Shown here: in pieces, positions 7,986 through 16,049 of the stretch
Layout: every line of letters begins with the position of its first letter
Numbering within the stretch: the stretch's first letter is position 1
Source: DYTO01 sp040757795
GTDB taxonomy: Archaea; Hadarchaeota; Hadarchaeia; Hadarchaeales; Hadarchaeaceae
Length of the DNA: 23,506 bases
Assembly: GCA_040757795.1 (NCBI GenBank)
Contig: JBFLWG010000014.1
Span: forward strand, 1 to 23,506
Reading direction: 5' to 3'
The notes under the pieces: generated by a model
The model's input: the letters and a program-made list of their open reading frames with translations, nothing else
Databases searched by the model: none
Told to the model about the DNA's origin: nothing
Position numbers and translations under genes: made by a program

Positions 7986-9006
7986 TCGCGCTGTATTCCC
8001 CGCGGATGTTTATCTCCGCCCCGCACTTGTGGCACTTGTGATTTTTCAACTTGTACTGAAGGATGTCGAAACCCTCTCTCTCGATGAGCAGCTCCCCGCA
8101 ACTCGGGCAGTATGTGTTGTCAAACTCGTGCCCGGGGACGTTCCCTATGTAAACGTAAAGCAGCCCGGCCTTCTTCGCTGTGTCAATGGCGCGCTCGAGA
8201 GTCCTGACGGGTGTGGGCTCGCGGTCAGCCATCCTGTAGTGGGGGTAGAAGCGGCTGAAGTGAATCGGAGTGTCAAGGCCAAGCTCCTCCGCCGCCCAGC
8301 CGCAAAACTTCCCTATCTCATCGCTGGAGTCGTTCTCTCCCGGAATCACAAGATATGTCACCTCGAGGTGCTTGCCGTTCTCCACCAGCCACTTGCACGT
8401 CTCCAGCACAGGTTGAATGCCGGCCACGTGGCAGACCTCCCTGTAAAACCTGTCAGTGAAGGCCTTGACGTCAACGTTGGAGGCATCAAGATAAGGTCCT
8501 AGCTCCTCCAGCGCTTCAATCGTGGTGTAACCGTTGGTCACAAATGAGTTGTAAAGCCCTGAGCGGTGGGCCAATTTTCCAACATCAATCGCGTACTCGG
8601 ACCATATCGTCGGCTCAGTGTAGGTGTGTGAAACCCCCTTGCAGCCGTAGCGCTTGGCCAGCTCGATCACCTTCTCCGGCGGCACGTCCTCAAACGGCAC
8701 GCTATCCACGCTGGCCTGGGAGATGGACCAGTTCTGGCAGTGCCCGCACGAGAAGTTGCATCCCGGCGCTGATATGGAGAAGGATGTGCTCCCGGGATAG
8801 AAATGGTAGAACGGCTTCTTCTCGATCGGATCCACTGCCATGGATACTATCGAGCCGTAGACGAGGGAGTAAAGGTGCCCGCCCTCGTTTTTCCTGGCCC
8901 TGCAGACCCCGACCTTCCCGTCTGCTATCGTGCACCTCCACGGGCAGAGGAAGCAGCCGACCTTTCCACCCGGCATCTCCTTCCAGAACTTTGCGAGCTT
9001 TTTCAT
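7978..9006 (-). CDS. amrS: AmmeMemoRadiSam-system radical SAM enzyme (AmrS-type)
   Basis: This radical SAM protein of about 342 residues is of the PflA-like AmrS type (COG1180). It has an N-terminal cysteine cluster CFLCPWRC followed by a fourth Cys, the radical SAM signature CNFSCGHC (Cys83, Cys87, Cys90) that binds the 4Fe-4S cluster, and a C-terminal zinc-ribbon-like CPSC/CHKC pair (Cys300, 303, 325, 328). I chose the ATG at 9006 because family members start shortly before the first cysteine cluster, GAGGG lies just upstream and a TATA-like stretch is about 30 bases away; an ATG at 9033 would add nine residues. The usual partners AMMECR1 and Memo are not in this window. The reaction is not established from the sequence. 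Confidence 0.85.
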   Translation of the reverse strand: MKKLAKFWKEMPGGKVGCFLCPWRCTIADGKVGVCRARKNEGGHLYSLVYGSIVSMAVDPIEKKPFYHFYPGSTSFSISAPGCNFSCGHCQNWSISQASVDSVPFEDVPPEKVIELAKRYGCKGVSHTYTEPTIWSEYAIDVGKLAHRSGLYNSFVTNGYTTIEALEELGPYLDASNVDVKAFTDRFYREVCHVAGIQPVLETCKWLVENGKHLEVTYLVIPGENDSSDEIGKFCGWAAEELGLDTPIHFSRFYPHYRMADREPTPVRTLERAIDTAKKAGLLYVYIGNVPGHEFDNTYCPSCGELLIEREGFDILQYKLKNHKCHKCGAEINIRGEYSAIK

Positions 9007-9031
9007 GCCCTCTAAAATACTACTGCCCCCC

Positions 9032-9066
9032 ATAACTAAAGTTTTTCATATGGCACAAACATATCA
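9032..9066. promoter_or_regulatory. Divergent AT-rich promoter region between amrS and gatC
   Basis: The short gap holds TATA-like stretches for both directions: CTTTAGTTA on the minus strand (9032-9040), TTTTTCATAT on the plus strand (9042-9051), and ATATGTTT on the minus strand (9057-9064). Which box serves which start is uncertain. Confidence 0.35.
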
Positions 9067-9078
9067 AGTGTGGTCAAA

Positions 9079-9333
9079 ATGGCCGAAAAAATGAAGGAGA
9101 TCGAGAAGAGCGCGGAAGAAATAGTCGAGTCGTTCGTGGAGGCTGCCAAAGGTCTTCCAGAGCTAAAGGAGACATACTACAGCCAGGAGGAACACAACAT
9201 CGTCAGGCCGGACGGGAAGCCAACCCCTCCCGAGGAGTTGGCGAAGTTCAGGAAGAGGTTCATTTCAGTGATGCCCGGCTCGGACGATGCAGGCAACCTT
9301 AAAGTGGAGGTCGCAAAATGGGTGGAACGCTAG
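9079..9333 (+). CDS. gatC: Glu-tRNA(Gln)/Asp-tRNA(Asn) amidotransferase subunit C
   Basis: This small protein of 84 residues is the likely GatC, which wraps around GatA and GatB and stabilises the complex. The N-terminal half is predicted helical and charged. The second half contains RPDGKPTPPEELAKFR and MPGSDDAGN, consistent with the extended belt segment of GatC. Similarity is weaker than for gatA and gatB, so the call rests partly on position at the head of a gatCAB operon. The ATG at 9079 is preferred over an in-frame GTG at 9070 because of TATA spacing. The gatA ribosome site and start lie within its 3' end. Confidence 0.75.
   Translation: MAEKMKEIEKSAEEIVESFVEAAKGLPELKETYYSQEEHNIVRPDGKPTPPEELAKFRKRFISVMPGSDDAGNLKVEVAKWVER
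9306..9311 (+). promoter_or_regulatory. Shine-Dalgarno site for gatA inside gatC
   Basis: A strong GGAGGT six bases before the gatA ATG at 9318, within the last codons of gatC. It fixes the gatA start and suggests translational coupling across the 16-base overlap. Confidence 0.6.
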
Positions 9334-10685
9334 AGAAGCTCGAGAGGATAATGAGTGGCGAGCTCTCGGCCGTGGAAAACATGTGGCAGACGCTAGAAAT
9401 GATCGAGAAACTGAACAAAGATGTTAACGCCTTCATCGAGCTGAACCAGAACGCCCCTGCGGAAGCCGAAGCGGTTGACAGGAAGATCAAAAAGGGCGAG
9501 AATGCCGGGCGGCTGGCGGGGCTGGCCGTCGGCGTCAAGTCGAACATCAACGTCGCGGGCCTCCGGGCAACCTGCGCCTCGCGCACGCTTGAAAACTACG
9601 TCTCAACTTACGATGCAGAAGTTGTGAAGAGGGTCCGAGCTGAGGGTGGCATCGTCATCGGGATGAACAACATGGACGAGTTTGCTTGCGGCTCCAGCGG
9701 GGAGACCAGCGCCTTCGGCCCCACCGACAACCCCGCCGCCCCTGGACACATCCCGGGGGGCTCGAGCAGCGGAGGGGGGGCGGCGATCGCTGCCGGACTT
9801 TGCGACCTGTCGCTGGGCACAGACACCGGGGGCTCCATCAGGAACCCCGCAAGCCACTGCGGCGTTGTCGGCTTGAAGCCAACATATGGATTGGTCCCAA
9901 GGCAGGGGCTGATAGACCTCGGGATGAGCCTCGACCAAATCGGCCCGATTTCTCCGGATGTGGCTGGAGCTGCCCTCCTTCTTGAAACAATCGCCGGCAA
10001 AACACGGAACGAGTGCGTGATGCTGAATGTTGACAGGGTAAACTACATGGACCAGCTTGATGCCGGAGTCAGCGGCATGAAGGTTGGGGTGAGCCGCAAG
10101 TTCACGGAGCTTACGGACCCCCTCGTCATGGAAGTCGTGGATAATTCTGTTGAACAGCTGCGGGGCCTTGGTGCTGAAATTGTGGAGGTCGAACTGCCCA
10201 ACCTGGAGCGCGGCCTACCGGCTTATTACCTGATAGTCTCGGTTGAGTTCTTCTCGGGGACCCGAAAGTTCGACGGGAGGAAGTACGGGAGGAAGATTGA
10301 GGAGGCCTGCGGAGAGGAGGTGCTGCGAAGGATACTGCGCGGGCGCTACATCAGCCAGAAGGAGTACAGGGGGAAGTTTTACCAGAGGGCACTCCAAGTA
10401 AGGACATTGGTCAGGCAGGAGCTGATGGCGGCGCTTGAAAAGGTGGATGTTATCGTGGGGCCGACAGTGCCGAAGCTTCCCCACAAGTTCGGGACCAAGC
10501 TCACTCCTATGGAGATGTACGGCTATGACTATCTGACCATCCCAACCAACCTCGCTGGCATCTGCGGTGGGGTTGTGAAAGCCGGAAGGATAGATGGAAT
10601 CCCTGTTGGGGTGCAGGTGCAGGGAAGGGTCCTTGGAGAGCCAGAGGTGTTCAGGGTGATTAGGGCGCTGGAGGAGACGCCATGA
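9318..10685 (+). CDS. gatA: Glu-tRNA(Gln)/Asp-tRNA(Asn) amidotransferase subunit A
   Basis: This 455-residue amidase-signature protein releases ammonia from glutamine or asparagine for transfer to misacylated tRNA. The Ser-cisSer-Lys triad is complete: Lys74 in VGVKSNINV, Ser149 in GGSSSGGGAAIAAG and the nucleophile Ser173 in GTDTGGSIRNP. The spacing between these residues is that of known GatA enzymes. The C-terminal part has VIVGPTVPKLPH and GIPVGVQVQG. Translation probably starts at the ATG at 9318 behind a GGAGGT site. The gene overlaps gatC by 16 bases and gatB by four (ATGA), so the three subunits are likely made together. Confidence 0.95.
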   Translation: MGGTLEKLERIMSGELSAVENMWQTLEMIEKLNKDVNAFIELNQNAPAEAEAVDRKIKKGENAGRLAGLAVGVKSNINVAGLRATCASRTLENYVSTYDAEVVKRVRAEGGIVIGMNNMDEFACGSSGETSAFGPTDNPAAPGHIPGGSSSGGGAAIAAGLCDLSLGTDTGGSIRNPASHCGVVGLKPTYGLVPRQGLIDLGMSLDQIGPISPDVAGAALLLETIAGKTRNECVMLNVDRVNYMDQLDAGVSGMKVGVSRKFTELTDPLVMEVVDNSVEQLRGLGAEIVEVELPNLERGLPAYYLIVSVEFFSGTRKFDGRKYGRKIEEACGEEVLRRILRGRYISQKEYRGKFYQRALQVRTLVRQELMAALEKVDVIVGPTVPKLPHKFGTKLTPMEMYGYDYLTIPTNLAGICGGVVKAGRIDGIPVGVQVQGRVLGEPEVFRVIRALEETP

Positions 10686-12079
10686 AGATAAAAATCGGGC
10701 TGGAGGTACACCAACAGTTGACGACCCAGCAGAAGATGTACTGCGACTGCCCAACCAACTACCAAGATGTCCCCCCAAACACGAACGTCTGCCACATCTG
10801 CACGGGGATGCCCGGGTCCAAGCCCATGCCGCCGAACGAGCGAGCCGTGGACGCCGCAATAGAGATTGCCCTGATGCTCGGCTGCAAAATCATCACAGAC
10901 CAGACTATCTACATCCAGCGAAAGCATTACGACTACCCGGACCTGCCATCCGGCTACCAGCGCACCAGCCTGCCGATCGCCAGGGAAGGGGCCCTGGAGG
11001 GGGTGAGGATCAGGGAGGTGCACATGGAGGAGGACCCAGGGCAGTACAACCCGGCGGCCGGGACTGCCGACTACAACAGGTCGGGGGTGCCTCTTGTGGA
11101 GATAGTGACCGAGCCTGACATGAAGTCCCCCGAAGAGGCCAGAAGGTTCATGCGCCTGCTCACGCGGGTGCTGGAGTACACAGGGAAGGTCAGGCCGGAG
11201 GCTGGCGGGGCCATGCGCGCCGACGTCAACATTTCCCTTGAAGGAGGCGGGAGGGTGGAGGTCAAGAACATCAACTCTGTGAAGGGGGCCTACAAGGCGC
11301 TGAAGTTTGAAGTCATGAGGCAGCGGGGGAAGCTCAAGCTCGGGGAAACCGTCACGCGGGAGACAAGGGCCTACCTGGAGAGCCAGATGACAACCGTGCC
11401 GATGAGAACAAAGGAAATGGAGGAGGACTACCGCTACATTCCAGACCCCGACATCTTCCCGCTGATACTTGACGCCGACAGAGTGGACAGGGTCAAGAGC
11501 GGGATGGCCGAGGCTCCACACCTAAGGGAGCAGCGCCTCGTGAAGCAGTACAAGATCCCAAAGCCTGCTGCGGAAGTCATCGCCAGCGAGCGGGAGCTTG
11601 CCGACCTTTACGAGGAAGTTGCAAAGGAGGTCAATCCAAAGCTTGCCGCGGCCTGGTTCAGGACAAAACTGAAGAAGGTGCTGAACTTCATGGGGCTCCG
11701 GGCGGCCGACGCCGGATTCATGCCGCTGCAGCTGTCCGGCCTGCTAAAGCTTGTGAAGGTGAGGAAGATAACTCCTGAACAGGGGGAGATGGTACTGCGG
11801 GAGATGGCAAGGAAGCCGGCCGACCCGGAGGAGTTGATTGTGAGGTTAGGCTTTGTCCCTCTAAAGAAATCTGAACTCACGGCGGTGGTGGCAAAAACCA
11901 TCAGGGAGAACCAGAAGGCCGTGAATGACTATCGGGCCGGAAGAAAGGAAGCGCTGAACTTCCTTGCCGGAAAGGTCATGAGGCTAACGAGGGGGAGAGC
12001 CGACCCGAGGGCTGTCGCAAAATTGCTGCGAACGAATCTCAAAACAATAAAAAAACGAAAAATGCTGAAGGACAGATAG
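10682..12079 (+). CDS. gatB: Glu-tRNA(Gln)/Asp-tRNA(Asn) amidotransferase subunit B
   Basis: This 465-residue subunit activates the misacylated Glu- or Asp-tRNA by phosphorylation and then amidates it. The catalytic cradle is recognisable from IGLEVHQQL at the N-terminus, a zinc-type set Cys21, Cys23, Cys37 and Cys40 (CDC, CHIC), YPDLPSGYQ, and HMEEDPGQ. The C-terminal 130 or so residues form the helical and YqeY-like tail that contacts the tRNA elbow. It is GatB rather than archaeal GatE, which carries an inserted AspRS-like domain and pairs with GatD. The ATGA overlap with gatA indicates one operon. Confidence 0.95.
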   Translation: MKIKIGLEVHQQLTTQQKMYCDCPTNYQDVPPNTNVCHICTGMPGSKPMPPNERAVDAAIEIALMLGCKIITDQTIYIQRKHYDYPDLPSGYQRTSLPIAREGALEGVRIREVHMEEDPGQYNPAAGTADYNRSGVPLVEIVTEPDMKSPEEARRFMRLLTRVLEYTGKVRPEAGGAMRADVNISLEGGGRVEVKNINSVKGAYKALKFEVMRQRGKLKLGETVTRETRAYLESQMTTVPMRTKEMEEDYRYIPDPDIFPLILDADRVDRVKSGMAEAPHLREQRLVKQYKIPKPAAEVIASERELADLYEEVAKEVNPKLAAAWFRTKLKKVLNFMGLRAADAGFMPLQLSGLLKLVKVRKITPEQGEMVLREMARKPADPEELIVRLGFVPLKKSELTAVVAKTIRENQKAVNDYRAGRKEALNFLAGKVMRLTRGRADPRAVAKLLRTNLKTIKKRKMLKDR

Positions 12080-12080
12080 T

Positions 12081-12950
12081 GTGAAAAAACGACCTTCTGT
12101 TTCGCTTCCAATCCTTCTTTTTCTGGTTTATTATTTGACGCTGGCTCTGCTGGGCTGGTACGGGGTAGATTTTGAGAACCCCTCAGCTTGGACGGCCGTA
12201 CTCCTGAGCATTTTCTATTACCCTTTCATGTTCGCTTGTTTGGTGGTATTCAACAGGTTTCAGGGATTCAAGCTAAAGGACTTGGGTTTCAGCCGAGTGA
12301 AGGGCTGGCCTCGCCTGGCGTTTCTTGGAGTAATTTTGGGCACCGTGAGTTCGCTATCTCTAATGGCACTCTTCGGCATTTTCAGGTGGGCCGGCCTGGT
12401 GTCGGTGCTTTCAATTCCAACTGCTGAAACCCCCGCAGTTGTGATTATTGCTACTCTGTTGATCACGTTTGAAGTGCTCTTGGTCCTTGCTGCGGTAGAG
12501 GAAGCCGCATTCCGCGGTTACATCCAAAGGGTCTTCAATCTCAGATACGGATTCTTAAAATCTCTTGTTGCCGCATCTCTGCTCTTCGCTATTGCTCATT
12601 TTTCTTTTGTCACCATCATTAAATTGTCGCAGCTGGCGCCCGTAATGACTTGGAACTTGATACAAGTCCAATTGATCAACACATTTCTAGGTGTGTTGCC
12701 CGCTGGATTCTTCTTTGGTTATGTTTACTATAAGACTAGACAAAACCTGATTTGCCCGATATCTTTTCACGCCACACACAACTTCTTTTTGATTTTGATA
12801 CAAACGCTGCTGAATTCTTATGTGTCGCTTGCTTTTCTTACCACTCCGGGGTGGAGCATTCTTATCCTGCTTTTGTGGATGGCCATAGTCTGGTCAGCAA
12901 TGCTTCTGCTCTTGAAACACTTCAAAATAAAAGGGAAGCTGCGTCAGTAG
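12081..12950 (+). CDS. CPBP-family intramembrane metalloprotease
   Basis: This 289-residue multi-pass membrane protein of the CAAX protease/bacteriocin-processing (Abi, CPBP) family has about seven to eight hydrophobic segments. All three catalytic motifs are present: EExxxR (Glu140, Glu141, Arg145), FxxxH (Phe169, His173) and HxxxN (His230, Asn234). Family members cleave within or near membranes; substrates in archaea are mostly unknown. It starts with GTG one base after the gatB stop, so it may be read with the gat operon. Its codons are visibly more AT-rich than its neighbours, and its 3' end overlaps the opposing pan gene by seven bases. Confidence 0.88.
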   Translation: MKKRPSVSLPILLFLVYYLTLALLGWYGVDFENPSAWTAVLLSIFYYPFMFACLVVFNRFQGFKLKDLGFSRVKGWPRLAFLGVILGTVSSLSLMALFGIFRWAGLVSVLSIPTAETPAVVIIATLLITFEVLLVLAAVEEAAFRGYIQRVFNLRYGFLKSLVAASLLFAIAHFSFVTIIKLSQLAPVMTWNLIQVQLINTFLGVLPAGFFFGYVYYKTRQNLICPISFHATHNFFLILIQTLLNSYVSLAFLTTPGWSILILLLWMAIVWSAMLLLLKHFKIKGKLRQ

Positions 12951-14173
12951 CCGTACATCTTTTCAGGCTTGGGCACTAGGTCCTGCGTTTCCACAAACTT
13001 GTTCGGCGGGAGAACCTTCGCTATCGCACGTTCAAAGTCCCCGTGCTCAACATGGTCCCTTTCGTCTCGGATGGCGAACATTCCCGCCTCCGTGCAGATG
13101 GCCTTGATGTCGGCCCCCGTCGCCCTGTCTGTTGAATGTGAAAACGCCGCGAGGTCTATTCCTTTCTCCAGGTTCATGCTCTTGGTATGGATCTTGAAAA
13201 TTGCCCGCCTAGCCGTCTCGTCCGGGAGCGGGAAGTAAATCAGCCTGTCGAACCTGCCCGGCCGCATCAGCGCCTGGTCAAGAATATCAGGCCTGTTGGT
13301 GGCACCTATGATCCTGACGTCGCCCCTGGGGTCGAAGCCGTCTATCTCGGCCAGCAGCTGCATGAGGGTCCTGTGGACCTCCCGGTCGCCGCTGGTTGAG
13401 CTGTCGAGCCTCCTCGCGCCGATGGCGTCCAGCTCATCGACGAAGACTATGGAAGGCGCCTTCTCCCGGGCGAGGTCAAACATCTCCCTGACCAGCCTGG
13501 CCCCCTCCCCGATGTATTTCTGAACAAGCTCCGAGCCTATCACCCTGATGAAGGCGGCCTTGGTCTCATGGGCCACCGCTCGGGCGACCAGAGTCTTGCC
13601 TGTACCAGAAGCGCCGTAGAGAAGAACTCCTTTGGGAGGGTCTATTCCAACACTCTTGAAGAGTTCTGGCTTTAGGAGCGGAAGCTCCACCGTCTCCTTC
13701 ACCTCCCTAATCTGGTCCTCCAGCCCCCCTATTTCCCCGTAAGAAACTGCCGGCGCCTCCTCTATCTCCATCCCAAGGACGAACGGGTCCCTCTTGGAGG
13801 GCAAGAGCTCCATTATGCTCAGGGTCCTCTGGTTGAGGGCCACCCTGCAGCCCGGCTTTATGTCGTCGGCCTTGACAAAGTTGGAAACAGTGACGACGAA
13901 GTGGGGGCCTGTGCTGCTCCTGACAACGGCCCTGCCATCCTCGAGCAGGTCCAGGACTGTCGCAGCCACCATGGGCGGAGCCTTGAGGCGGTCGAACTCG
14001 GCCCGGAGGCTGGCGAGCGACCTGTCCACCTTAAGGTACTCCCCCTCGATGTGTCTCTTCTCCTGCTCCAGGTCCCTGAGCCTCCTCTCTAGCCCCTGGA
14101 TGTACTCGAGCACGTAGCTCTCGTCAAACAATTTTTCCTTAGGCTTGGAAGTTTCCGACAACTTTTCCCCCAC
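12944..14173 (-). CDS. pan: Proteasome-activating nucleotidase (PAN)
   Basis: This 409-residue AAA+ ATPase unfolds proteins and feeds them into the 20S proteasome. An N-terminal coiled coil spans about residues 20-64, followed by an OB domain (about 66-125). The AAA domain has Walker A GASGTGKT (187-194, where GPPGTGKT is usual), pore loop KYIGEG (219-224), Walker B IVFVDELD (Asp246, Glu247), sensor Asn293 and arginine fingers in RPGRFDR (304-310). The last residues are KMYGY, so the HbYX-like MYG is followed by one extra Tyr. The predicted start is GTG at 14173, with GAGAGGT just upstream; a shorter form is possible. It is the last gene of the array running from csl4, 40 bases after pcn. Confidence 0.93.
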   Translation of the reverse strand: MGEKLSETSKPKEKLFDESYVLEYIQGLERRLRDLEQEKRHIEGEYLKVDRSLASLRAEFDRLKAPPMVAATVLDLLEDGRAVVRSSTGPHFVVTVSNFVKADDIKPGCRVALNQRTLSIMELLPSKRDPFVLGMEIEEAPAVSYGEIGGLEDQIREVKETVELPLLKPELFKSVGIDPPKGVLLYGASGTGKTLVARAVAHETKAAFIRVIGSELVQKYIGEGARLVREMFDLAREKAPSIVFVDELDAIGARRLDSSTSGDREVHRTLMQLLAEIDGFDPRGDVRIIGATNRPDILDQALMRPGRFDRLIYFPLPDETARRAIFKIHTKSMNLEKGIDLAAFSHSTDRATGADIKAICTEAGMFAIRDERDHVEHGDFERAIAKVLPPNKFVETQDLVPKPEKMYGY

Positions 14174-14213
14174 ATACCTCTCTGAAAAACCATTTAACCT
14201 TGACGCTGGCGCC

Positions 14214-14969
14214 TCACTCCGCCTCTATCCTGGGCGCCAGCAGGAAGCGCAGCCTCCCCTTTCCGTCGGCTATCGGCAGATCCAGCTGGATTGGCAGGTC
14301 TGAGCCCAAGCTTATGCTGACTTGGTCCCCCGAGCCGGCGCCGCCCACCATGTCTGCCAGGTACCTCGTGCCGAAAGTCGCCCCCGCTGGCCTTTCCACC
14401 TTAAGCTTCGCCAGCCCCTCGTCCTTCTCACCCAGCTTCAGCTCGGAGGTCCCCCTGTCTCCCTCCGCGACCATGGAGAGCTCCTTGTCCTTGACGTCAA
14501 ACCTGACCTTGTCCCCAACCAGCTCCGCGTCCTTAAGCCCGTCTTGGAGGACCCCGGCCAGCACGTCCGCTGTGGCAGTGAACTGGATCTTTGGCTCCTT
14601 CATCTCCGCTTCCCTGACATCTATAAGCGCCATGTTCAGCTTCCTCGTGGACGCCCCTTTGAATGTGAAGTTCAGCCTACTCTGCTTGCTGTCCAGTTCC
14701 ATGGTCAGTTCGTCGTCGGGCTTCGCCCTGGAGAGCACCTTGTCCATCTCCATCAGGTTGACCCCGATGGTGGCCGGCTCCTCCACATCATACTCGCTGA
14801 ATGCAGATGCAGGAAGCTCGAAGTCAACAAGGGCCACGTGTGAAGGGTCCATCGCCATCATCTTGACCTTCTCGGCCGAAAACTTGAAAGAAGCCTCCTC
14901 GATTATGTTGACCATTGCCTTCACGCATGACTTCCAGACCTTCGAGTCGTCCATCTTGACCCTTACCAT
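14214..14969 (-). CDS. pcn: DNA polymerase sliding clamp (PCNA)
   Basis: This 251-residue clamp encircles DNA as a trimer and tethers polymerase, ligase and repair enzymes. The N-terminal domain has the KMMAMDPSHVALVDFELP stretch that lines the ring and ends in the acidic pattern of clamps. The family's C-terminal LAPRIE motif is followed by two extra residues. The length is normal for archaeal PCNA. The ATG at 14969 overlaps the stop of the upstream OB-fold gene as TGATG, so the two are probably coupled. The interdomain loop and C-terminus would receive PIP-box partners such as the Nre protein encoded at 20738-22057. Confidence 0.94.
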   Translation of the reverse strand: MVRVKMDDSKVWKSCVKAMVNIIEEASFKFSAEKVKMMAMDPSHVALVDFELPASAFSEYDVEEPATIGVNLMEMDKVLSRAKPDDELTMELDSKQSRLNFTFKGASTRKLNMALIDVREAEMKEPKIQFTATADVLAGVLQDGLKDAELVGDKVRFDVKDKELSMVAEGDRGTSELKLGEKDEGLAKLKVERPAGATFGTRYLADMVGGAGSGDQVSISLGSDLPIQLDLPIADGKGRLRFLLAPRIEAE

Positions 14970-15313
14970 CAGCCGACCTCCTGCCTCAGCTTCTCCATTT
15001 CATGCAATGCCCCGACGTAAAGCTCGATGTTCAGCCTGTCCACCCTCCGCACTATCTCGGCGTGAAGCTCGGCCGACCCCTCGATCCCCATCGGCACCCC
15101 GAAAACCATGACCTTGGCGCCTACGTCCACTGCGGTTGCCAGCGACGGGTCCTCAGCGACCACGAGCAGCCTGCCTGACCCATCGTCGATTGTGAACTCT
15201 GACTCCTGCTTGTCCACCACGCTGCCCACGACCCTCACCCTTTCCTCACCTGGTACCACTTCTGATACCATCCTGGGGACCGCGGGCTTCACAACTGGTC
15301 TGACCTCCTCCAT
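14969..15313 (-). CDS. Small OB-fold nucleic-acid-binding protein (RPA-like)
   Basis: This 114-residue protein has one predicted OB fold. After an extended N-terminus, the pattern RVVGSVVDKQESEFTIDDG, then LLVVAED and VGAKVMVFGVP, matches the strand layout of archaeal RPA-type and tRNA-anticodon OB domains, where IDDGSG marks the turn before strand 3. A short C-terminal helix follows. It starts at the ATG at 15313 with GGTGG upstream and is coupled to pcn through a TGATG overlap. The position between tfs and pcn suggests a role with single-stranded DNA at replication or transcription. No zinc finger is present. The exact family is not certain. Confidence 0.7.
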   Translation of the reverse strand: MEEVRPVVKPAVPRMVSEVVPGEERVRVVGSVVDKQESEFTIDDGSGRLLVVAEDPSLATAVDVGAKVMVFGVPMGIEGSAELHAEIVRRVDRLNIELYVGALHEMEKLRQEVG

Positions 15314-15321
15314 TCAACCAC

Positions 15322-15648
15322 CTACGCGTACTCCCTCCACACCTTTTTACACTTAGTGCAGCGGTAAAAACGTGTCGATGGCTCGTCTGCCGAGCGGGTC
15401 TGTCTTATCCACCAGTATGCCTGGTCGTTGCCGCACTTCGGGCACTTGGTTCTGGCCGTCGGGAGGGTGGATGGGGCCTCTTCCTCTACGACCGTGACCT
15501 CCTCCCTCTCCTCGCTCTTTTTCGCCATCTTGTATTCCTCAACTCCCTCGGCCTTCACCGAGTGGCCGCATGAGGTGCATGTGAGAAAAACATCCCCGTC
15601 AACCTTCTTGGGCAACATTAGCGACCCGCACTTCTTGCAAAACTGCAT
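15322..15648 (-). CDS. tfs: Transcription factor S (TFIIS/RPB9-like)
   Basis: This 108-residue protein stimulates RNA cleavage by backtracked RNA polymerase. It has two zinc ribbons joined by an acidic linker: Cys4, Cys7, Cys24 and Cys27 at the N-terminus, and Cys69, Cys72, Cys97 and Cys100 at the C-terminus. The C-terminal ribbon carries the catalytic Asp88-Glu89 pair in SADEP, which reaches the polymerase active site and marks it as an active cleavage factor rather than an RpoM subunit without the pair. The ATG at 15648 has GAGGTGA upstream, overlapping the Nudix stop. It lies in the same array as rpoL. Confidence 0.95.
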   Translation of the reverse strand: MQFCKKCGSLMLPKKVDGDVFLTCTSCGHSVKAEGVEEYKMAKKSEEREEVTVVEEEAPSTLPTARTKCPKCGNDQAYWWIRQTRSADEPSTRFYRCTKCKKVWREYA

Positions 15649-15652
15649 AGCT

Positions 15653-16045
15653 TCACCTCAAACCCGCGTCCTTTAAAATCTTCGCGTGGTCGAATGCCAT
15701 CTTTCTCCACGGTATTTTCCTGAAAAACCTGGCGCCTGCGGCGTCCGACCCTGCCTTCAGCCTGCCGCCTGCCGGCCTCGCCAAAAAACAAACTGTGACA
15801 GTGTGCCCGCGGGGGTCCCTGTCCGGGGCAGAGTAGACTCCGACCAGCCGCTCGATTACAACATCAAGTCCCGTCTCCTCCTTCACCTCCCTGACGGCGG
15901 CGTCCTCCACCATCTCTTTGTACTTTACGAAACCTCCAGGAAGGGCCCAACCGCCCCTGAACGGGTTTTTTCCCCGCTTAATCAGCACCACCCCCTCCCG
16001 CGCCTTGATGACGACATCCACCGACAGCTCCGGCTTTTTTTTCAC
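15653..16045 (-). CDS. Nudix hydrolase
   Basis: This 130-residue Nudix protein hydrolyses a nucleoside diphosphate linked to another group. The Nudix box G-x5-E-x7-REVKEETGL is complete, running from Gly38 to Leu60. The preceding GGWALPGG and the following APDRDPRGH resemble ADP-ribose pyrophosphatase-type members, but the substrate cannot be fixed. The start is GTG at 16045 with AGGTGA upstream that overlaps the signal peptidase stop. It lies between the signal peptidase and tfs genes in the same orientation, with gaps of only four bases on both sides. Confidence 0.9.
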   Translation of the reverse strand: MKKKPELSVDVVIKAREGVVLIKRGKNPFRGGWALPGGFVKYKEMVEDAAVREVKEETGLDVVIERLVGVYSAPDRDPRGHTVTVCFLARPAGGRLKAGSDAAGARFFRKIPWRKMAFDHAKILKDAGLR

Positions 16046-16049
16046 AACG

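Noticed and set aside
10529..11521. Minus-strand open frame of 330 codons
   Set aside because: It is antisense to gatA and gatB, and its His/Val/Leu-rich content is typical of a reverse-frame shadow in GC-rich coding DNA.
14200..15111. Plus-strand open frame of 303 codons
   Set aside because: It is antisense to pcn and the OB-fold gene, very Ser-rich and without recognisable motifs.
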